Below, in pieces: positions 46,948-54,626 of a stretch of DNA of 54,626 nucleotides. The DNA comes from Burkholderiales bacterium (lineage in GTDB: Bacteria > Pseudomonadota > Gammaproteobacteria > Burkholderiales > Usitatibacteraceae). The first letter of the stretch is position 1; the number at the start of each line of letters is the position of its first letter. The notes below the pieces were generated by a model, which was not told where the DNA came from, ran no database searches, and saw only the letters and a program-made list of their open reading frames with translations. The stretch lies in NCBI GenBank assembly GCA_025359985.1, contig JANYDB010000022.1, forward strand, positions 1 through 54,626, in the 5' to 3' direction. The translations under genes and the position numbers were made by a program.

Positions 46948-48687
46948 GTGTCCTTTACCTTGCACGGTTTAGGGGTTTCTGGCGGCATTGCGATCGGCCA
47001 CGCGCATTTGGTAACGAGCGCTTCGCTCGAAGTGGATCACTATCAAATTCCGGAAGAATTTGTTGCGCGTGAGGTTAAACGTTTCGATAAGGCCGTTAAA
47101 AATGTTCGTACTGAACTGGATGCATTAGAAAAAGAAATAAAGGCAACGCAACGCGGTGATGCTTCGGCTGATATGGCCGCATTTCTAACTGTTCACCGCA
47201 TGATTCTGGAAGACCCTTCGTTTACGGAAACTCCGCGTGAGGTTATAGCCCGCGAATCCTGTAATGCAGAATGGGCATTGAAATTACAACTTGATGATCT
47301 GCTCGCACAATTTGCAGATGTACAGGACGAATATTTGCGTGAACGCAAAACAGATGTACGGCAAGTGGCTGAACGTATTGTTGCTGCATTAGCGGGCCAA
47401 GGCGGTGTGGTGCCAGAAAAATTACGCGAACGAGCCGAGGACACGATTTTAGTCGCGCACGATCTGTCGCCAGCTGATGTCATTTTATTCAAAGATCATA
47501 AGGTCGCTGCTTTTGTAACAGATGTTGGTGGCTCAACCTCGCATACCGCGATCCTTGCTCGTAGCCTTGCCATTCCGGCGATTGTTGCGCTGCATACCGC
47601 GCGCGAATTAGTGCGCGAAGACGAAGTGATTATTGTTGATGGCACTCAGGGCGTAGTGATTATTGACCCTGATGAGACCGTGCTCGCAGAGTATCGCTTG
47701 AAACAAAATCAGTGGAAGCTTGAGCGACAAAAATTATCAAGGATCAAAACGGCGCTTGCTGAAACGCTGGATGGCACGTTAATCGAGCTGCACGCCAATA
47801 TTGAGCTTCCCGGTGACCTGGCCGCTGTTAAACAATCGGGCGCTACAGGGATTGGTCTTTTCCGCACTGAATTCCTGTTTATGAACCGTAAAGATACGCC
47901 TGACGAAGAGGAGCAGTTTGCGGCGTACAAAACAGTCGCTGAAGGCATGCGTGGACAACCAGTGGTGATTCGCACACTGGATATTGGCGCGGATAAAACT
48001 CTGGATGGTACCGATCTTGGCACTGCACACTCAGCCCTTGGACTGCGGGCGATTCGTTATTGTTTGTCAGAACCCCAGCTATTCAACACTCAGCTGCGAG
48101 CGATTTTGCGTGCATCCCGGTTCGGCAATGTGAAAATTTTGATCCCCATGCTGGTTTCGGTCACTGAATTACGACAAACCATTACGGCTTTGGATATCGC
48201 TAAAGCCCAGCTAAAAGCAGAAGGCAAAAAATTTAATGATGAAATTCAGGTCGGCGGAATGATTGAAATACCCGCAGCTGCTATTGCATTACCGATGTTC
48301 TTGAAGACCCTGGATTTTCTCTCGATTGGCACTAACGACCTGATCCAATATACCTTGGCAATCGATCGGGCTGACGACACCGTTGCACATTTATATGATC
48401 CACTCCACCCAGCCGTGCTCATGCTGATCTCAAACGTCATCCAGCAGGCCAATGCCGCCAATATACCTGTCGCGGTTTGCGGCGAAATGGCTGGAGACGT
48501 AGAGTTGACGAGGCTCTTGCTTGGTTTTGGTTTAAGGCATTTCTCGATGCATCCGGCTAATTTATTGCCGGTGAAGCAGCGCGTGCTGATGAGTAATCTG
48601 CCTGATGTAGAGCCCGTTGCTGCCAAAATTTTAAAATCAGGTGATCCCGAAAAAATAAGGTCGTTACTGGATAAGTTAAACGCATAG
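46948..48687 (+). CDS. ptsI: PTS enzyme I
   Basis: 579 residues from GTG 46948, one base after the ptsH stop; the longer frame reaching 46858 overlaps ptsH. EI autophosphorylates from PEP. The active-site His is His199 in GGSTSHTAILARSLAIPA, and LFRTEFLFMNR, PVVIRTLDIGADKTL, and the C-terminal VAVCGEMAGD with its active-site Cys are all present. Together with the two previous genes it forms a PTS branch without a sugar permease. Confidence 0.96.
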   Translation: MSFTLHGLGVSGGIAIGHAHLVTSASLEVDHYQIPEEFVAREVKRFDKAVKNVRTELDALEKEIKATQRGDASADMAAFLTVHRMILEDPSFTETPREVIARESCNAEWALKLQLDDLLAQFADVQDEYLRERKTDVRQVAERIVAALAGQGGVVPEKLRERAEDTILVAHDLSPADVILFKDHKVAAFVTDVGGSTSHTAILARSLAIPAIVALHTARELVREDEVIIVDGTQGVVIIDPDETVLAEYRLKQNQWKLERQKLSRIKTALAETLDGTLIELHANIELPGDLAAVKQSGATGIGLFRTEFLFMNRKDTPDEEEQFAAYKTVAEGMRGQPVVIRTLDIGADKTLDGTDLGTAHSALGLRAIRYCLSEPQLFNTQLRAILRASRFGNVKILIPMLVSVTELRQTITALDIAKAQLKAEGKKFNDEIQVGGMIEIPAAAIALPMFLKTLDFLSIGTNDLIQYTLAIDRADDTVAHLYDPLHPAVLMLISNVIQQANAANIPVAVCGEMAGDVELTRLLLGFGLRHFSMHPANLLPVKQRVLMSNLPDVEPVAAKILKSGDPEKIRSLLDKLNA

Positions 48688-48717
48688 TTGTAAACTTTTT
48701 TATGAGCGAATTTTTAA

Positions 48718-49086
48718 ATGTTAGGTGAAATCAAACATGTGACGCAATATGAGTCCAACAAACACCGTCGTTGGTTCTATGACGATTTTTTTGATTTATA
48801 CACATGGGAAAACTTCGACGGCGATTTGCTGGGCTTTCAATTTTGCTATGCAAAGGATGATGCTCAGCGTGCGTTACGCTGGCCGTTGGAGACCGGCTAT
48901 CAGCATGAAGGTGTCGACCAGCCAGAAGAAAAACCCGGTCGTGCCATGAGCGCAATTTTTGTTGCTGATGGCGCTTTTGATCGCGACTGTATTGGCGCGC
49001 GTTTTCAGCATGAAAGTATAGAGCTGCCATCCAAAATTTCAACTTTTGTTATCGAAAGAATTCATTCCTATACAGCCATTCAATAA
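48718..49086 (+). CDS. Conserved-looking hypothetical protein
   Basis: 122 residues from ATG 48718, about 30 bases after ptsI. It is soluble, without signal or membrane segment; features are RRWFYDDFFDLYTWENFDGDLLGFQFCYAK (read in parts), the basic stretch ALRWPLETG and a C-terminal IERIHSYTAI. Aromatic-rich composition. No named family recognised. Close spacing suggests cotranscription with ptsI, without a functional hint. Confidence 0.65.
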   Translation: MLGEIKHVTQYESNKHRRWFYDDFFDLYTWENFDGDLLGFQFCYAKDDAQRALRWPLETGYQHEGVDQPEEKPGRAMSAIFVADGAFDRDCIGARFQHESIELPSKISTFVIERIHSYTAIQ

Positions 49087-49296
49087 GGATTGCACGATAT
49101 CTTCAGCGCCCATGCTTCAAACTCCAGTATCGGCTGGGCTCTACGCAGCAATCTCTCTTTGAGAGTCGCATTCTTTGGCCGGTGTAAAAAACTTATTTAA
49201 CAACTGGCCGCAAAATTTTCTGCCTCGTCTAGTTATTACTCATTGGGTGGCCTACGGCATATATGCTGAGTGCACACTTTTTTCCTCGGAGTATTT

Positions 49297-49656
49297 TTGA
49301 TACACATGCATTTTAAACATCTTTTTATATTTAATTTTATGTTGGTCAATTTATTTGCCGCCGCTTCTATCTCAGCATGGGCGCTGCCTGACAAAAATTC
49401 ACGCCTGCAACATCACGCCCTGCCAGCGACAATAGAAAATCCGAACGCGGCTAATGCGCACGCAGATTTTGGAAGAGTTTCTTTAATGGCAGCGACCATC
49501 GCGCAAGAGCTTTCACAAGCTTGCCCATTTACCGATGCTGCCGATCAAAAAGCGCTAGAAGTTTGCAAAGCAAAGTTGTATGGCGATTCAGTGTTGCGCA
49601 AAAGTTTAGCGGAGTATTTGTTATGGGGCCGCCTACCTGCCACTGTTTATGTTTAA
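49297..49656 (+). CDS. N-terminal half of an exported c-type cytochrome-like protein
   Basis: 119 residues from TTG 49297, chosen for its GGAG ribosome-binding site five bases upstream (an ATG at 49306 is also possible). A signal peptide (FKHLFIFNFMLVNLFAAASISAWA) is followed by a soluble part with two Cys (QACPFTD and EVCKAKLYGD) and ends in a TAA at 49656. The following gene starts eight bases before this stop in another frame, lacks a signal peptide, but carries a haem-binding motif. The two therefore look like halves of one gene split by a frameshift near 49625-49655, though coupled separate genes cannot be excluded. Confidence 0.6.
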   Translation: MIHMHFKHLFIFNFMLVNLFAAASISAWALPDKNSRLQHHALPATIENPNAANAHADFGRVSLMAATIAQELSQACPFTDAADQKALEVCKAKLYGDSVLRKSLAEYLLWGRLPATVYV

Positions 49657-50362
49657 TGGTGTCTACTCGGTGATTTTTGACGAACGTGAAAAAATGTACC
49701 GTGTAGAACTGGTAGCCGCGTTTCGCAATCGCTTAGCTCCAGGACAGTTTCCATATCCGTTTTGGCACGATGAAAATAAATGGGCGCTTTATCAAGGCGC
49801 TAATCAGCTAACGATGTGGTTTGGCCTAAAGAATAGCGGCCAAGGCAAAATTAGCACTGAGCATATCAAGGTGATGCAATTTTCAACCTTCGGAAAAGAC
49901 CATACCGGCATACCGACTGCGATCACCAAACCAGAATTTACTGCCGAACAAAAGCAGTGGATGTGGACGGACTCTGCCGGCAAAACTCAGCCTGCTGTTA
50001 CGCTATTCGATAATCTTTACAGCGCCAACAACCCTAATCTAAAAAAATTGGACACCACTTATCGGGCCGTTGCACTCGAACTACGTAACGCGGAATGTTT
50101 GAATTGTCACGTGCCTGACAACCCCGATAAATCCAAACGTCTGGTGCTGCTGCAGACCCCTGCGCATGCTGAAGCCGAAATGAGTCGCGTGATCAAGAGT
50201 GTGCGACAAGGACGTATGCCGCTGGATGAGATTGGTATTGAAAAGCGCATGTCGGATAATTTAAAAAGTCATTTATTGAGTAAAGCCGAGGCATTTGCCG
50301 AGGCTATCCATGAAGCAAAAATATGGGAAGCGGGTACTAGCGCGAAGCGAATCTCTCCGTGA
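49649..50362 (+). CDS. C-terminal half with CxxCH haem motif
   Basis: 237 residues from ATG 49649. No signal peptide. YRVELVAAF, PYPFWHDENKWALYQ and MWFGLKN precede a haem-c binding motif CLNCH (residues 150-154, in NAECLNCHVPDNP) followed by TPAHAEAEMSRV. CxxCH needs export to the periplasm for haem attachment, yet this reading frame has no export signal; the preceding frame does. See the finding on the frameshift. The third gene (DUF1439 lipoprotein) begins in its stop codon. Haem-containing but functionally unknown. Confidence 0.65.
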   Translation: MFNGVYSVIFDEREKMYRVELVAAFRNRLAPGQFPYPFWHDENKWALYQGANQLTMWFGLKNSGQGKISTEHIKVMQFSTFGKDHTGIPTAITKPEFTAEQKQWMWTDSAGKTQPAVTLFDNLYSANNPNLKKLDTTYRAVALELRNAECLNCHVPDNPDKSKRLVLLQTPAHAEAEMSRVIKSVRQGRMPLDEIGIEKRMSDNLKSHLLSKAEAFAEAIHEAKIWEAGTSAKRISP

Positions 50363-50913
50363 ATAGGCCCAGCTTTATTACAGGAATTAGCATTATTTTT
50401 ATGATGCTTGCGGGTTGCATCAGCAACCCAATTCTACCGAATGAAATTCGTTTTACATATAAAGAGTTATCCGAGCGACTGACAAAATGCTTTCCGATTG
50501 AGAAAAATGTTGCTGGTTTGCTGGACATAAAACTCACACGACCACAAATTAGTGCGGGCGCAGAGACGGGGGAAATCAGCCTGTTAATTTTTTCGGTTGA
50601 CGCCGAAGTAAAGCTGCCACTCACAGGCAAGAGCTCGGCGGCGTCAGTCATCATTTCAGGTGTGCCGCGCTACCGCTCGGCTACTCGGGAAATTTTCTTA
50701 ACTAATACCAAATTGGACTCATTGCGCGCTGACAATATGCCTCATGCCTTGTCGGCAGCACTTGCAAGAGCCGCCGCTGATATCGCCAGAGATTATCTGG
50801 ATGGCAAGGCGATATATAGCTTTAAAGAAGATGATTTGAGGCGCTATGGCTTGACATTGAATCCGCAGCGTATTGATGTGCGGCGCGAAGGTATCGTTTT
50901 GATCATGAGGTGA
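50359..50913 (+). CDS. Lipoprotein, DUF1439 (YceB-like)
   Basis: 184 residues from GTG 50359 (overlaps the previous TGA as GTGA). Signal peptide with lipobox LAGC (Cys20) follows ITGISIIFMM, so it is lipidated. The family pattern ELSERLTKCFPIEKN, LDIKLTRPQI, and KLDSLRADNMPHAL is of DUF1439. The lipoprotein is likely outer-membrane attached, but its role is unknown. Confidence 0.8.
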   Translation: MNRPSFITGISIIFMMLAGCISNPILPNEIRFTYKELSERLTKCFPIEKNVAGLLDIKLTRPQISAGAETGEISLLIFSVDAEVKLPLTGKSSAASVIISGVPRYRSATREIFLTNTKLDSLRADNMPHALSAALARAAADIARDYLDGKAIYSFKEDDLRRYGLTLNPQRIDVRREGIVLIMR

Positions 50914-51028
50914 AGATTTGTGCGGAACGATAATTTCCAGTTCTTAAGTGCGCTGCGATGTTTTTATTAAATATTTTTTGCTGGGTTGAAAATTTAGTCC
51001 TAGTTGCATCTTCATTTAAGGAGTTCAT

Positions 51029-51874
51029 TTGGATCTTTTGCTGTTGTTCAAAGTATTTATTTTAGGAATTGTTGAAGGTCTAACCGAATTTTTGCCGGTC
51101 TCATCTACTGGACATTTGATCTTAGTGGGCGACTTATTAAATTTCAATGATGAGAAAGGAAAGGTATTTGAAATCGTCATTCAAACTGGCGCAATTCTGG
51201 CCGTTTGTTGGGAATACAGGGCAAAGTTACTATCGACATTTTCTGGCATTACAAGGGACCCGGTTGCGCAGCGTTTTACTTTGAATTTATTTGTCGCCTT
51301 TTTGCCAGTGGCCATACTGGGATTGGCCTTTAATACGGCAATCAAAGCGGTATTATTCAAACCTGTGCCGGTAGCTTTAGCGTTCATGATTGGAGGCGTC
51401 ATCATTTTATTTGCAGAGCGCTGGTACAAAAAGCGACTGACGCATGAGCGTGTGGTGCTGGTTGATAGCGTCGATCAACTTACATGGATACAGGCATTGA
51501 AACTTGGCTTTGCGCAATGTGCGGCGTTGATCCCGGGTACCTCACGTTCGGGCGCCACTATTATTGGAGGTTTGTTTTTTGGCCTGTCACGAAAATGTGC
51601 GACCGAATTTTCATTTTTTTTGGCTATTCCAACGCTGTTCGCAGCGACCGTATATTCGCTTTGGAAAAGCCGGGATTTGTTGTCAATGGCTGATTTTCCG
51701 ATGTTTGGGGTTGGCTTTACAGCGGCATTCATAAGCGCGTTTGTGGTGGTACGCTGGCTAATTCGTTATATCAGCACCCATGATTTCACGTTCTTTGCAT
51801 GGTACAGAATCGTGTTTGGATTAGTGATTTTTAGTACGGCCTATTTTGGTATTGTGAAATGGACTCCTAATTAA
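51029..51874 (+). CDS. uppP: Undecaprenyl-diphosphatase UppP/BacA
   Basis: 281 residues from TTG 51029, which has an AAGGAG ribosome-binding site seven bases upstream. Recycles undecaprenyl pyrophosphate for peptidoglycan synthesis. The family motifs are [20 protein letters not shown] (catalytic Glu and Ser/His) and [13 protein letters not shown], and several transmembrane helices surround them. A terminator follows. Confidence 0.96.
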   Translation: MDLLLLFKVFILGIVEGLTEFLPVSSTGHLILVGDLLNFNDEKGKVFEIVIQTGAILAVCWEYRAKLLSTFSGITRDPVAQRFTLNLFVAFLPVAILGLAFNTAIKAVLFKPVPVALAFMIGGVIILFAERWYKKRLTHERVVLVDSVDQLTWIQALKLGFAQCAALIPGTSRSGATIIGGLFFGLSRKCATEFSFFLAIPTLFAATVYSLWKSRDLLSMADFPMFGVGFTAAFISAFVVVRWLIRYISTHDFTFFAWYRIVFGLVIFSTAYFGIVKWTPN

Positions 51875-51910
51875 ATAGCCGATTTGCAATAACAACGCGT
51901 GCACCTATTC

Positions 51911-51945
51911 ATAAAAAACCTTGCCGTTATTGCAAGGTTTTTTAT
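51911..51945. terminator. Bidirectional terminator between uppP and the chemosensory gene
   Basis: A 13-bp stem (51911-51923 with 51933-51945) with A-rich left and T-rich right arms around CCTTG/CAAGG and a 9-base loop. It sits between two convergent genes and works for both. Confidence 0.92.
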
Positions 51946-51995
51946 GAACTTTTAATCATGCTGGAGAAGTGTAAGTCCGGGCGCAGAACCCCGTA

Positions 51996-54626
51996 TCAAG
52001 CTACTGCCATATGACGGGTGTATTGCCGGATCAACGCCATCAATTGCTCTTCTTGATAGGGTTTACCCATATATTCATTTACGCCTAATTCCATGGCACG
52101 ATTACGGTGTTTATCGGCGGTTCGTGAAGTGATCATAATAATCGGAATGTGTTTTACTTTGGCATCTGCGCGCACATTTCGCGCAAATTCGAAGCCATCC
52201 ATTCTGGGCATTTCAATATCGAGCAAAATGATGTCGGGCTCAATATCTTGAAGCTGCTGCAATGCGTCGACACCATCCTTTGCAGTGGCGACTTCAAACC
52301 CTTCGCGCGTGAGCATGCGACCGGTAATTTTGCGTACGGTTAAAGAGTCATCCACTACCATTACCAGCGGAACGGCGCGTTTCAGCACCGGCTTTTCTTT
52401 CAAGAAACCTGAGTCATCGAACGTATTTGCTGCAATGCCCTCTGCTAGAGATGGCCCCTGCGAAACTCTCGGCGCTTCTGTAACGGTGGCGTCGATTTGC
52501 AGATCCTGAACCTTTGCATCAGCTGGATCACCGCTGACAGCAATGGGAGCATGCCTTTCAACAACTATGGTAGCTGCTTCACGGAACGCAAGCTGCACTG
52601 GATTCATAATCAAAACAACCTGCCCAGAACCCATCACCGTGGCGCCAGCGACTCCAACCAGACGCGCTAGCTGGGGGCCAATGTTTTTCACCACAATTTC
52701 TCGATTGCCGATGATGTCATCAACTTGTACAGCAGCGCGCTGCTGGCCGCTCTTGGCAAGAATTACGAATGCCTTGCGCTGCGGCGATAAAGTAGGTTTC
52801 CCACCAACCAATGCTTCCATGGACCGAAGTGGATATTTATTGCCTTTCCAGTCAATTTCATTCAATGCGAGCAGTGGTTCGTAACGCTTACCCTTATATT
52901 CCTGAACCTGCTCAATCATGACGGATGGGATGGCGTACATCTTTTCGCCTACGATGACCATCACCGCTTGGGTGACGGCCAGCGTTAGCGGCAAGGCGAT
53001 CGTAAAGGAAGTGCCACGGCCCGGCGTTGATGAAATGTCGATGCGGCCACCTAGCGACACGATTTCGCTACGCACCACATCCATACCAACACCGCGTCCC
53101 GCAATTTGGGTAATTTCATCGGCGGTTGAAAAACCCGCCATGAAAATATATTGCGTCAATTGCGCTTCACTAACTTCTGCATTTACATCCAACATACCTT
53201 TTTGGATGGCTTTTTCACGAATGCGGGCAAAGTTTAAACCGCTGCCGTCGTCAGTCAGTGTGAGCATTACCTCATTCCCAACTTGCTGCGCGTCGATAGT
53301 GATTTCGCCAATTTCAGATTTGCCTGCTGCGATGCGCTGCTGAGGTAACTCAAGGCCGTGAGCCACTGCATTACGCAGCAAATGTTCAAAAGGGGCGGTG
53401 ATTTTTTCGAGTACGGAACGGTCAATTTCTACGCGCACTCCGCGAAATTCCAGATTGGCCTTTTTATCCAGCTCTTTTGCGGTTTGACGTATCAGACGAT
53501 GGAAGCGATCTTGCAAATTACCCAAAGGCACCAACCGCACGCCCATTAAACCTTGTTGCAAATCGCGGTTCAAGCGCAATTGCTGCAGTAACGCCGCATC
53601 GGATTCATCCAGATTTTTTTGCAGCGATTGCTGCAGTGTCACCACGTCGTTAAGGCTTTCCGCCAGGAATCGTGTCAACTCTTGCATGCGCGAGAAGCGA
53701 TCAAACTCCAATGGATCAAAATTCTCGCCGTGTTCTTGCTGTTCTTTAATCCGCGACTGGATCTGCGTTTCTGCCTGAATTTCAATTTCGCGTAACTGCG
53801 ATTTCATGCGGCTAACGTTATCGTTTAATTCCAGCAGCGCGCGTTTGAACGCCTGCATTTCAAGGTCAACGCGTGATCGGGCAATCGCCAACTCACCCGC
53901 TTCATTGACGAAGCGATCGATCATGTCGGCGTTTACGCGCAGCAGCGCTTGCCGTTCACGACCCTCTAGTTTTTCACCTTCAGCAACGATTTCGGCACGC
54001 GCTGCGGCCAACTTCGCCATAGGTACAGGTAACTCGCCCGGCACATCCAGAATAATAGGAATTTCAATGGGGGCCGCAAGCTCGCCTTTGCCTAAATTAT
54101 CAATTGCCGTATTAAAGCGATCAAGCCCGTCATCCACATCATCAAATTTGCGCGCAAGCGGCGACGCATCGGCATCCATGTTGATGATTTTAGCTTCGAG
54201 AACGTGAGCAAGTTCGCCCAGACGCATTAACCCTGCCATGCGTGCAGAACCCTTCAAGGTATGTAAGTGGCGCGCCAATTCTGTGACCGGCGTATGGTTT
54301 TGCGGGGCGGCGCGCCAACGACGCAACGCATCGCCCACTTGCGACACAATCTCACGCGCCTCTTCCAGAAATATCGGCATTAAATCTGCATCTATATCAT
54401 CAACAACAGCGCGGCGATCTCTGCCGGACTCAAACGCGGCTTCGCGTTCATCGCGGGACACTTCTGGTTCGCGACTACTCCACGAATCAACTATCGCGGG
54501 AGTCATTCCAGCGGACGCAATTGCCGACGGCGTCAGTGTCTCAATGGAAATGGGCGCGGGCACAACAGGCGCAACTGACATTTCAATAACAGGCTCCGTT
54601 ACCAAGCTTGTCTCTGCGGCAAACGA
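51996..54626 (-). CDS. Hybrid CheA-type chemosensory kinase ChpA/PilL (5' end outside window)
   Basis: At least 876 residues remain; the reading frame is open through the right edge, so the N-terminus is missing and a TTG at 54605 is not a credible start. Domains in order: an HPt domain (HLHTLKGSARMAG), dimerisation coils (ELAIARSRVDLEMQAF), the HATPase (EHLLRNAVAHGLELP, LTDDGSGLNFARIR, GRGVGMDVVRSEIVSLGG), a CheW-like domain (LAVTQAVMVIVGEKMYAIP), and a C-terminal receiver with LLDIEMPRMDGFEFARNVR and a YMGKPYQ motif. This is the layout of ChpA/PilL, which controls twitching via PilG/PilH. Whether additional HPt domains precede is hidden. Confidence 0.9.
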   Translation of the reverse strand, partial: SFAAETSLVTEPVIEMSVAPVVPAPISIETLTPSAIASAGMTPAIVDSWSSREPEVSRDEREAAFESGRDRRAVVDDIDADLMPIFLEEAREIVSQVGDALRRWRAAPQNHTPVTELARHLHTLKGSARMAGLMRLGELAHVLEAKIINMDADASPLARKFDDVDDGLDRFNTAIDNLGKGELAAPIEIPIILDVPGELPVPMAKLAAARAEIVAEGEKLEGRERQALLRVNADMIDRFVNEAGELAIARSRVDLEMQAFKRALLELNDNVSRMKSQLREIEIQAETQIQSRIKEQQEHGENFDPLEFDRFSRMQELTRFLAESLNDVVTLQQSLQKNLDESDAALLQQLRLNRDLQQGLMGVRLVPLGNLQDRFHRLIRQTAKELDKKANLEFRGVRVEIDRSVLEKITAPFEHLLRNAVAHGLELPQQRIAAGKSEIGEITIDAQQVGNEVMLTLTDDGSGLNFARIREKAIQKGMLDVNAEVSEAQLTQYIFMAGFSTADEITQIAGRGVGMDVVRSEIVSLGGRIDISSTPGRGTSFTIALPLTLAVTQAVMVIVGEKMYAIPSVMIEQVQEYKGKRYEPLLALNEIDWKGNKYPLRSMEALVGGKPTLSPQRKAFVILAKSGQQRAAVQVDDIIGNREIVVKNIGPQLARLVGVAGATVMGSGQVVLIMNPVQLAFREAATIVVERHAPIAVSGDPADAKVQDLQIDATVTEAPRVSQGPSLAEGIAANTFDDSGFLKEKPVLKRAVPLVMVVDDSLTVRKITGRMLTREGFEVATAKDGVDALQQLQDIEPDIILLDIEMPRMDGFEFARNVRADAKVKHIPIIMITSRTADKHRNRAMELGVNEYMGKPYQEEQLMALIRQYTRHMAVA

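Noticed and set aside
49625-49656. Programmed +1 frameshift as in prfB
   Set aside because: GTT-TAA could allow a slip, but no Shine-Dalgarno-like stimulator lies at the needed distance, so mutation or gene coupling is more likely; kept only as a possibility in the finding.

Overview
The window looks like a chromosomal segment of a betaproteobacterium (Burkholderiales/Nitrosomonadales-like) of intermediate GC. This rests on gene content and order: the rpsT / murJ-ribF-ileS-lspA-ispH block, a DUF3579 gene near argF, a DUF971-ubiE-ubiJ-ubiB ubiquinone cluster, a ManX-like EIIA / HPr / EI phosphotransferase set without a sugar permease, minor type IV pilins, and a ChpA/PilL-type chemosensory kinase. 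No rRNA, tRNA, CRISPR array, transposase or phage gene was recognised.

Layout. 1-1.5 kb: minor pilins pilE-fimT-pilV, running off the left edge. 1.8-10.3 kb: an exported DUF3617 protein, then a minus-strand chain murJ-ribF-ileS-lspA, a sulfite-oxidase-like gene and ispH, with rpsT divergent under its own promoter. 11-17.9 kb: DUF3579 protein, FAD/NAD(P)-binding protein, argF, an exported unknown protein, argG, yajQ. 18-29 kb: MBL-fold hydrolase, EamA transporter, dusA diverging from a Sua5-type gene, two membrane proteins, icd, a Crp/Fnr regulator, alpha/beta hydrolase, thioredoxin-like ferredoxin, VanZ protein and gamma carbonic anhydrase.

29.2-35.1 kb is the accessory part: a minus-strand array of LytS-type histidine kinases and LytTR response regulators. 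One pair is intact. Its kinase is unusual, with a long Ala/Glu-rich coil in front and an extra hydrophobic membrane domain after the ATPase domain. The copies on both sides are decayed: one kinase/regulator pair carries amber codons, frameshifts and a deletion that fuses kinase to regulator; another regulator carries two ambers and a terminal frameshift. 35.1-36.3 kb is gene-poor.

36.3-43.7 kb: a sodium:solute symporter with a His-rich tail, then the ubiquinone cluster (ubiE, two exported proteins, ubiJ, a membrane protein, ubiB) preceded by a DUF971 gene. 43.8-46.2 kb: phoB with a Pho box, and phoR. 46.2-48.7 kb: EIIA-ptsH-ptsI, closely coupled. 48.7-51.9 kb: a small unknown protein, a c-type cytochrome-like gene apparently split by a frameshift, a DUF1439 lipoprotein and uppP. 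52-54.6 kb: the C-terminal part of a ChpA/PilL hybrid kinase.

A recurring theme is short tandem repeats of different unit length (6, 12, 13, 15 and 26/27 bp), mostly between genes but one inside ileS. GTG and TTG starts are common. All identifications were made by reading translated sequence; no database search was possible.
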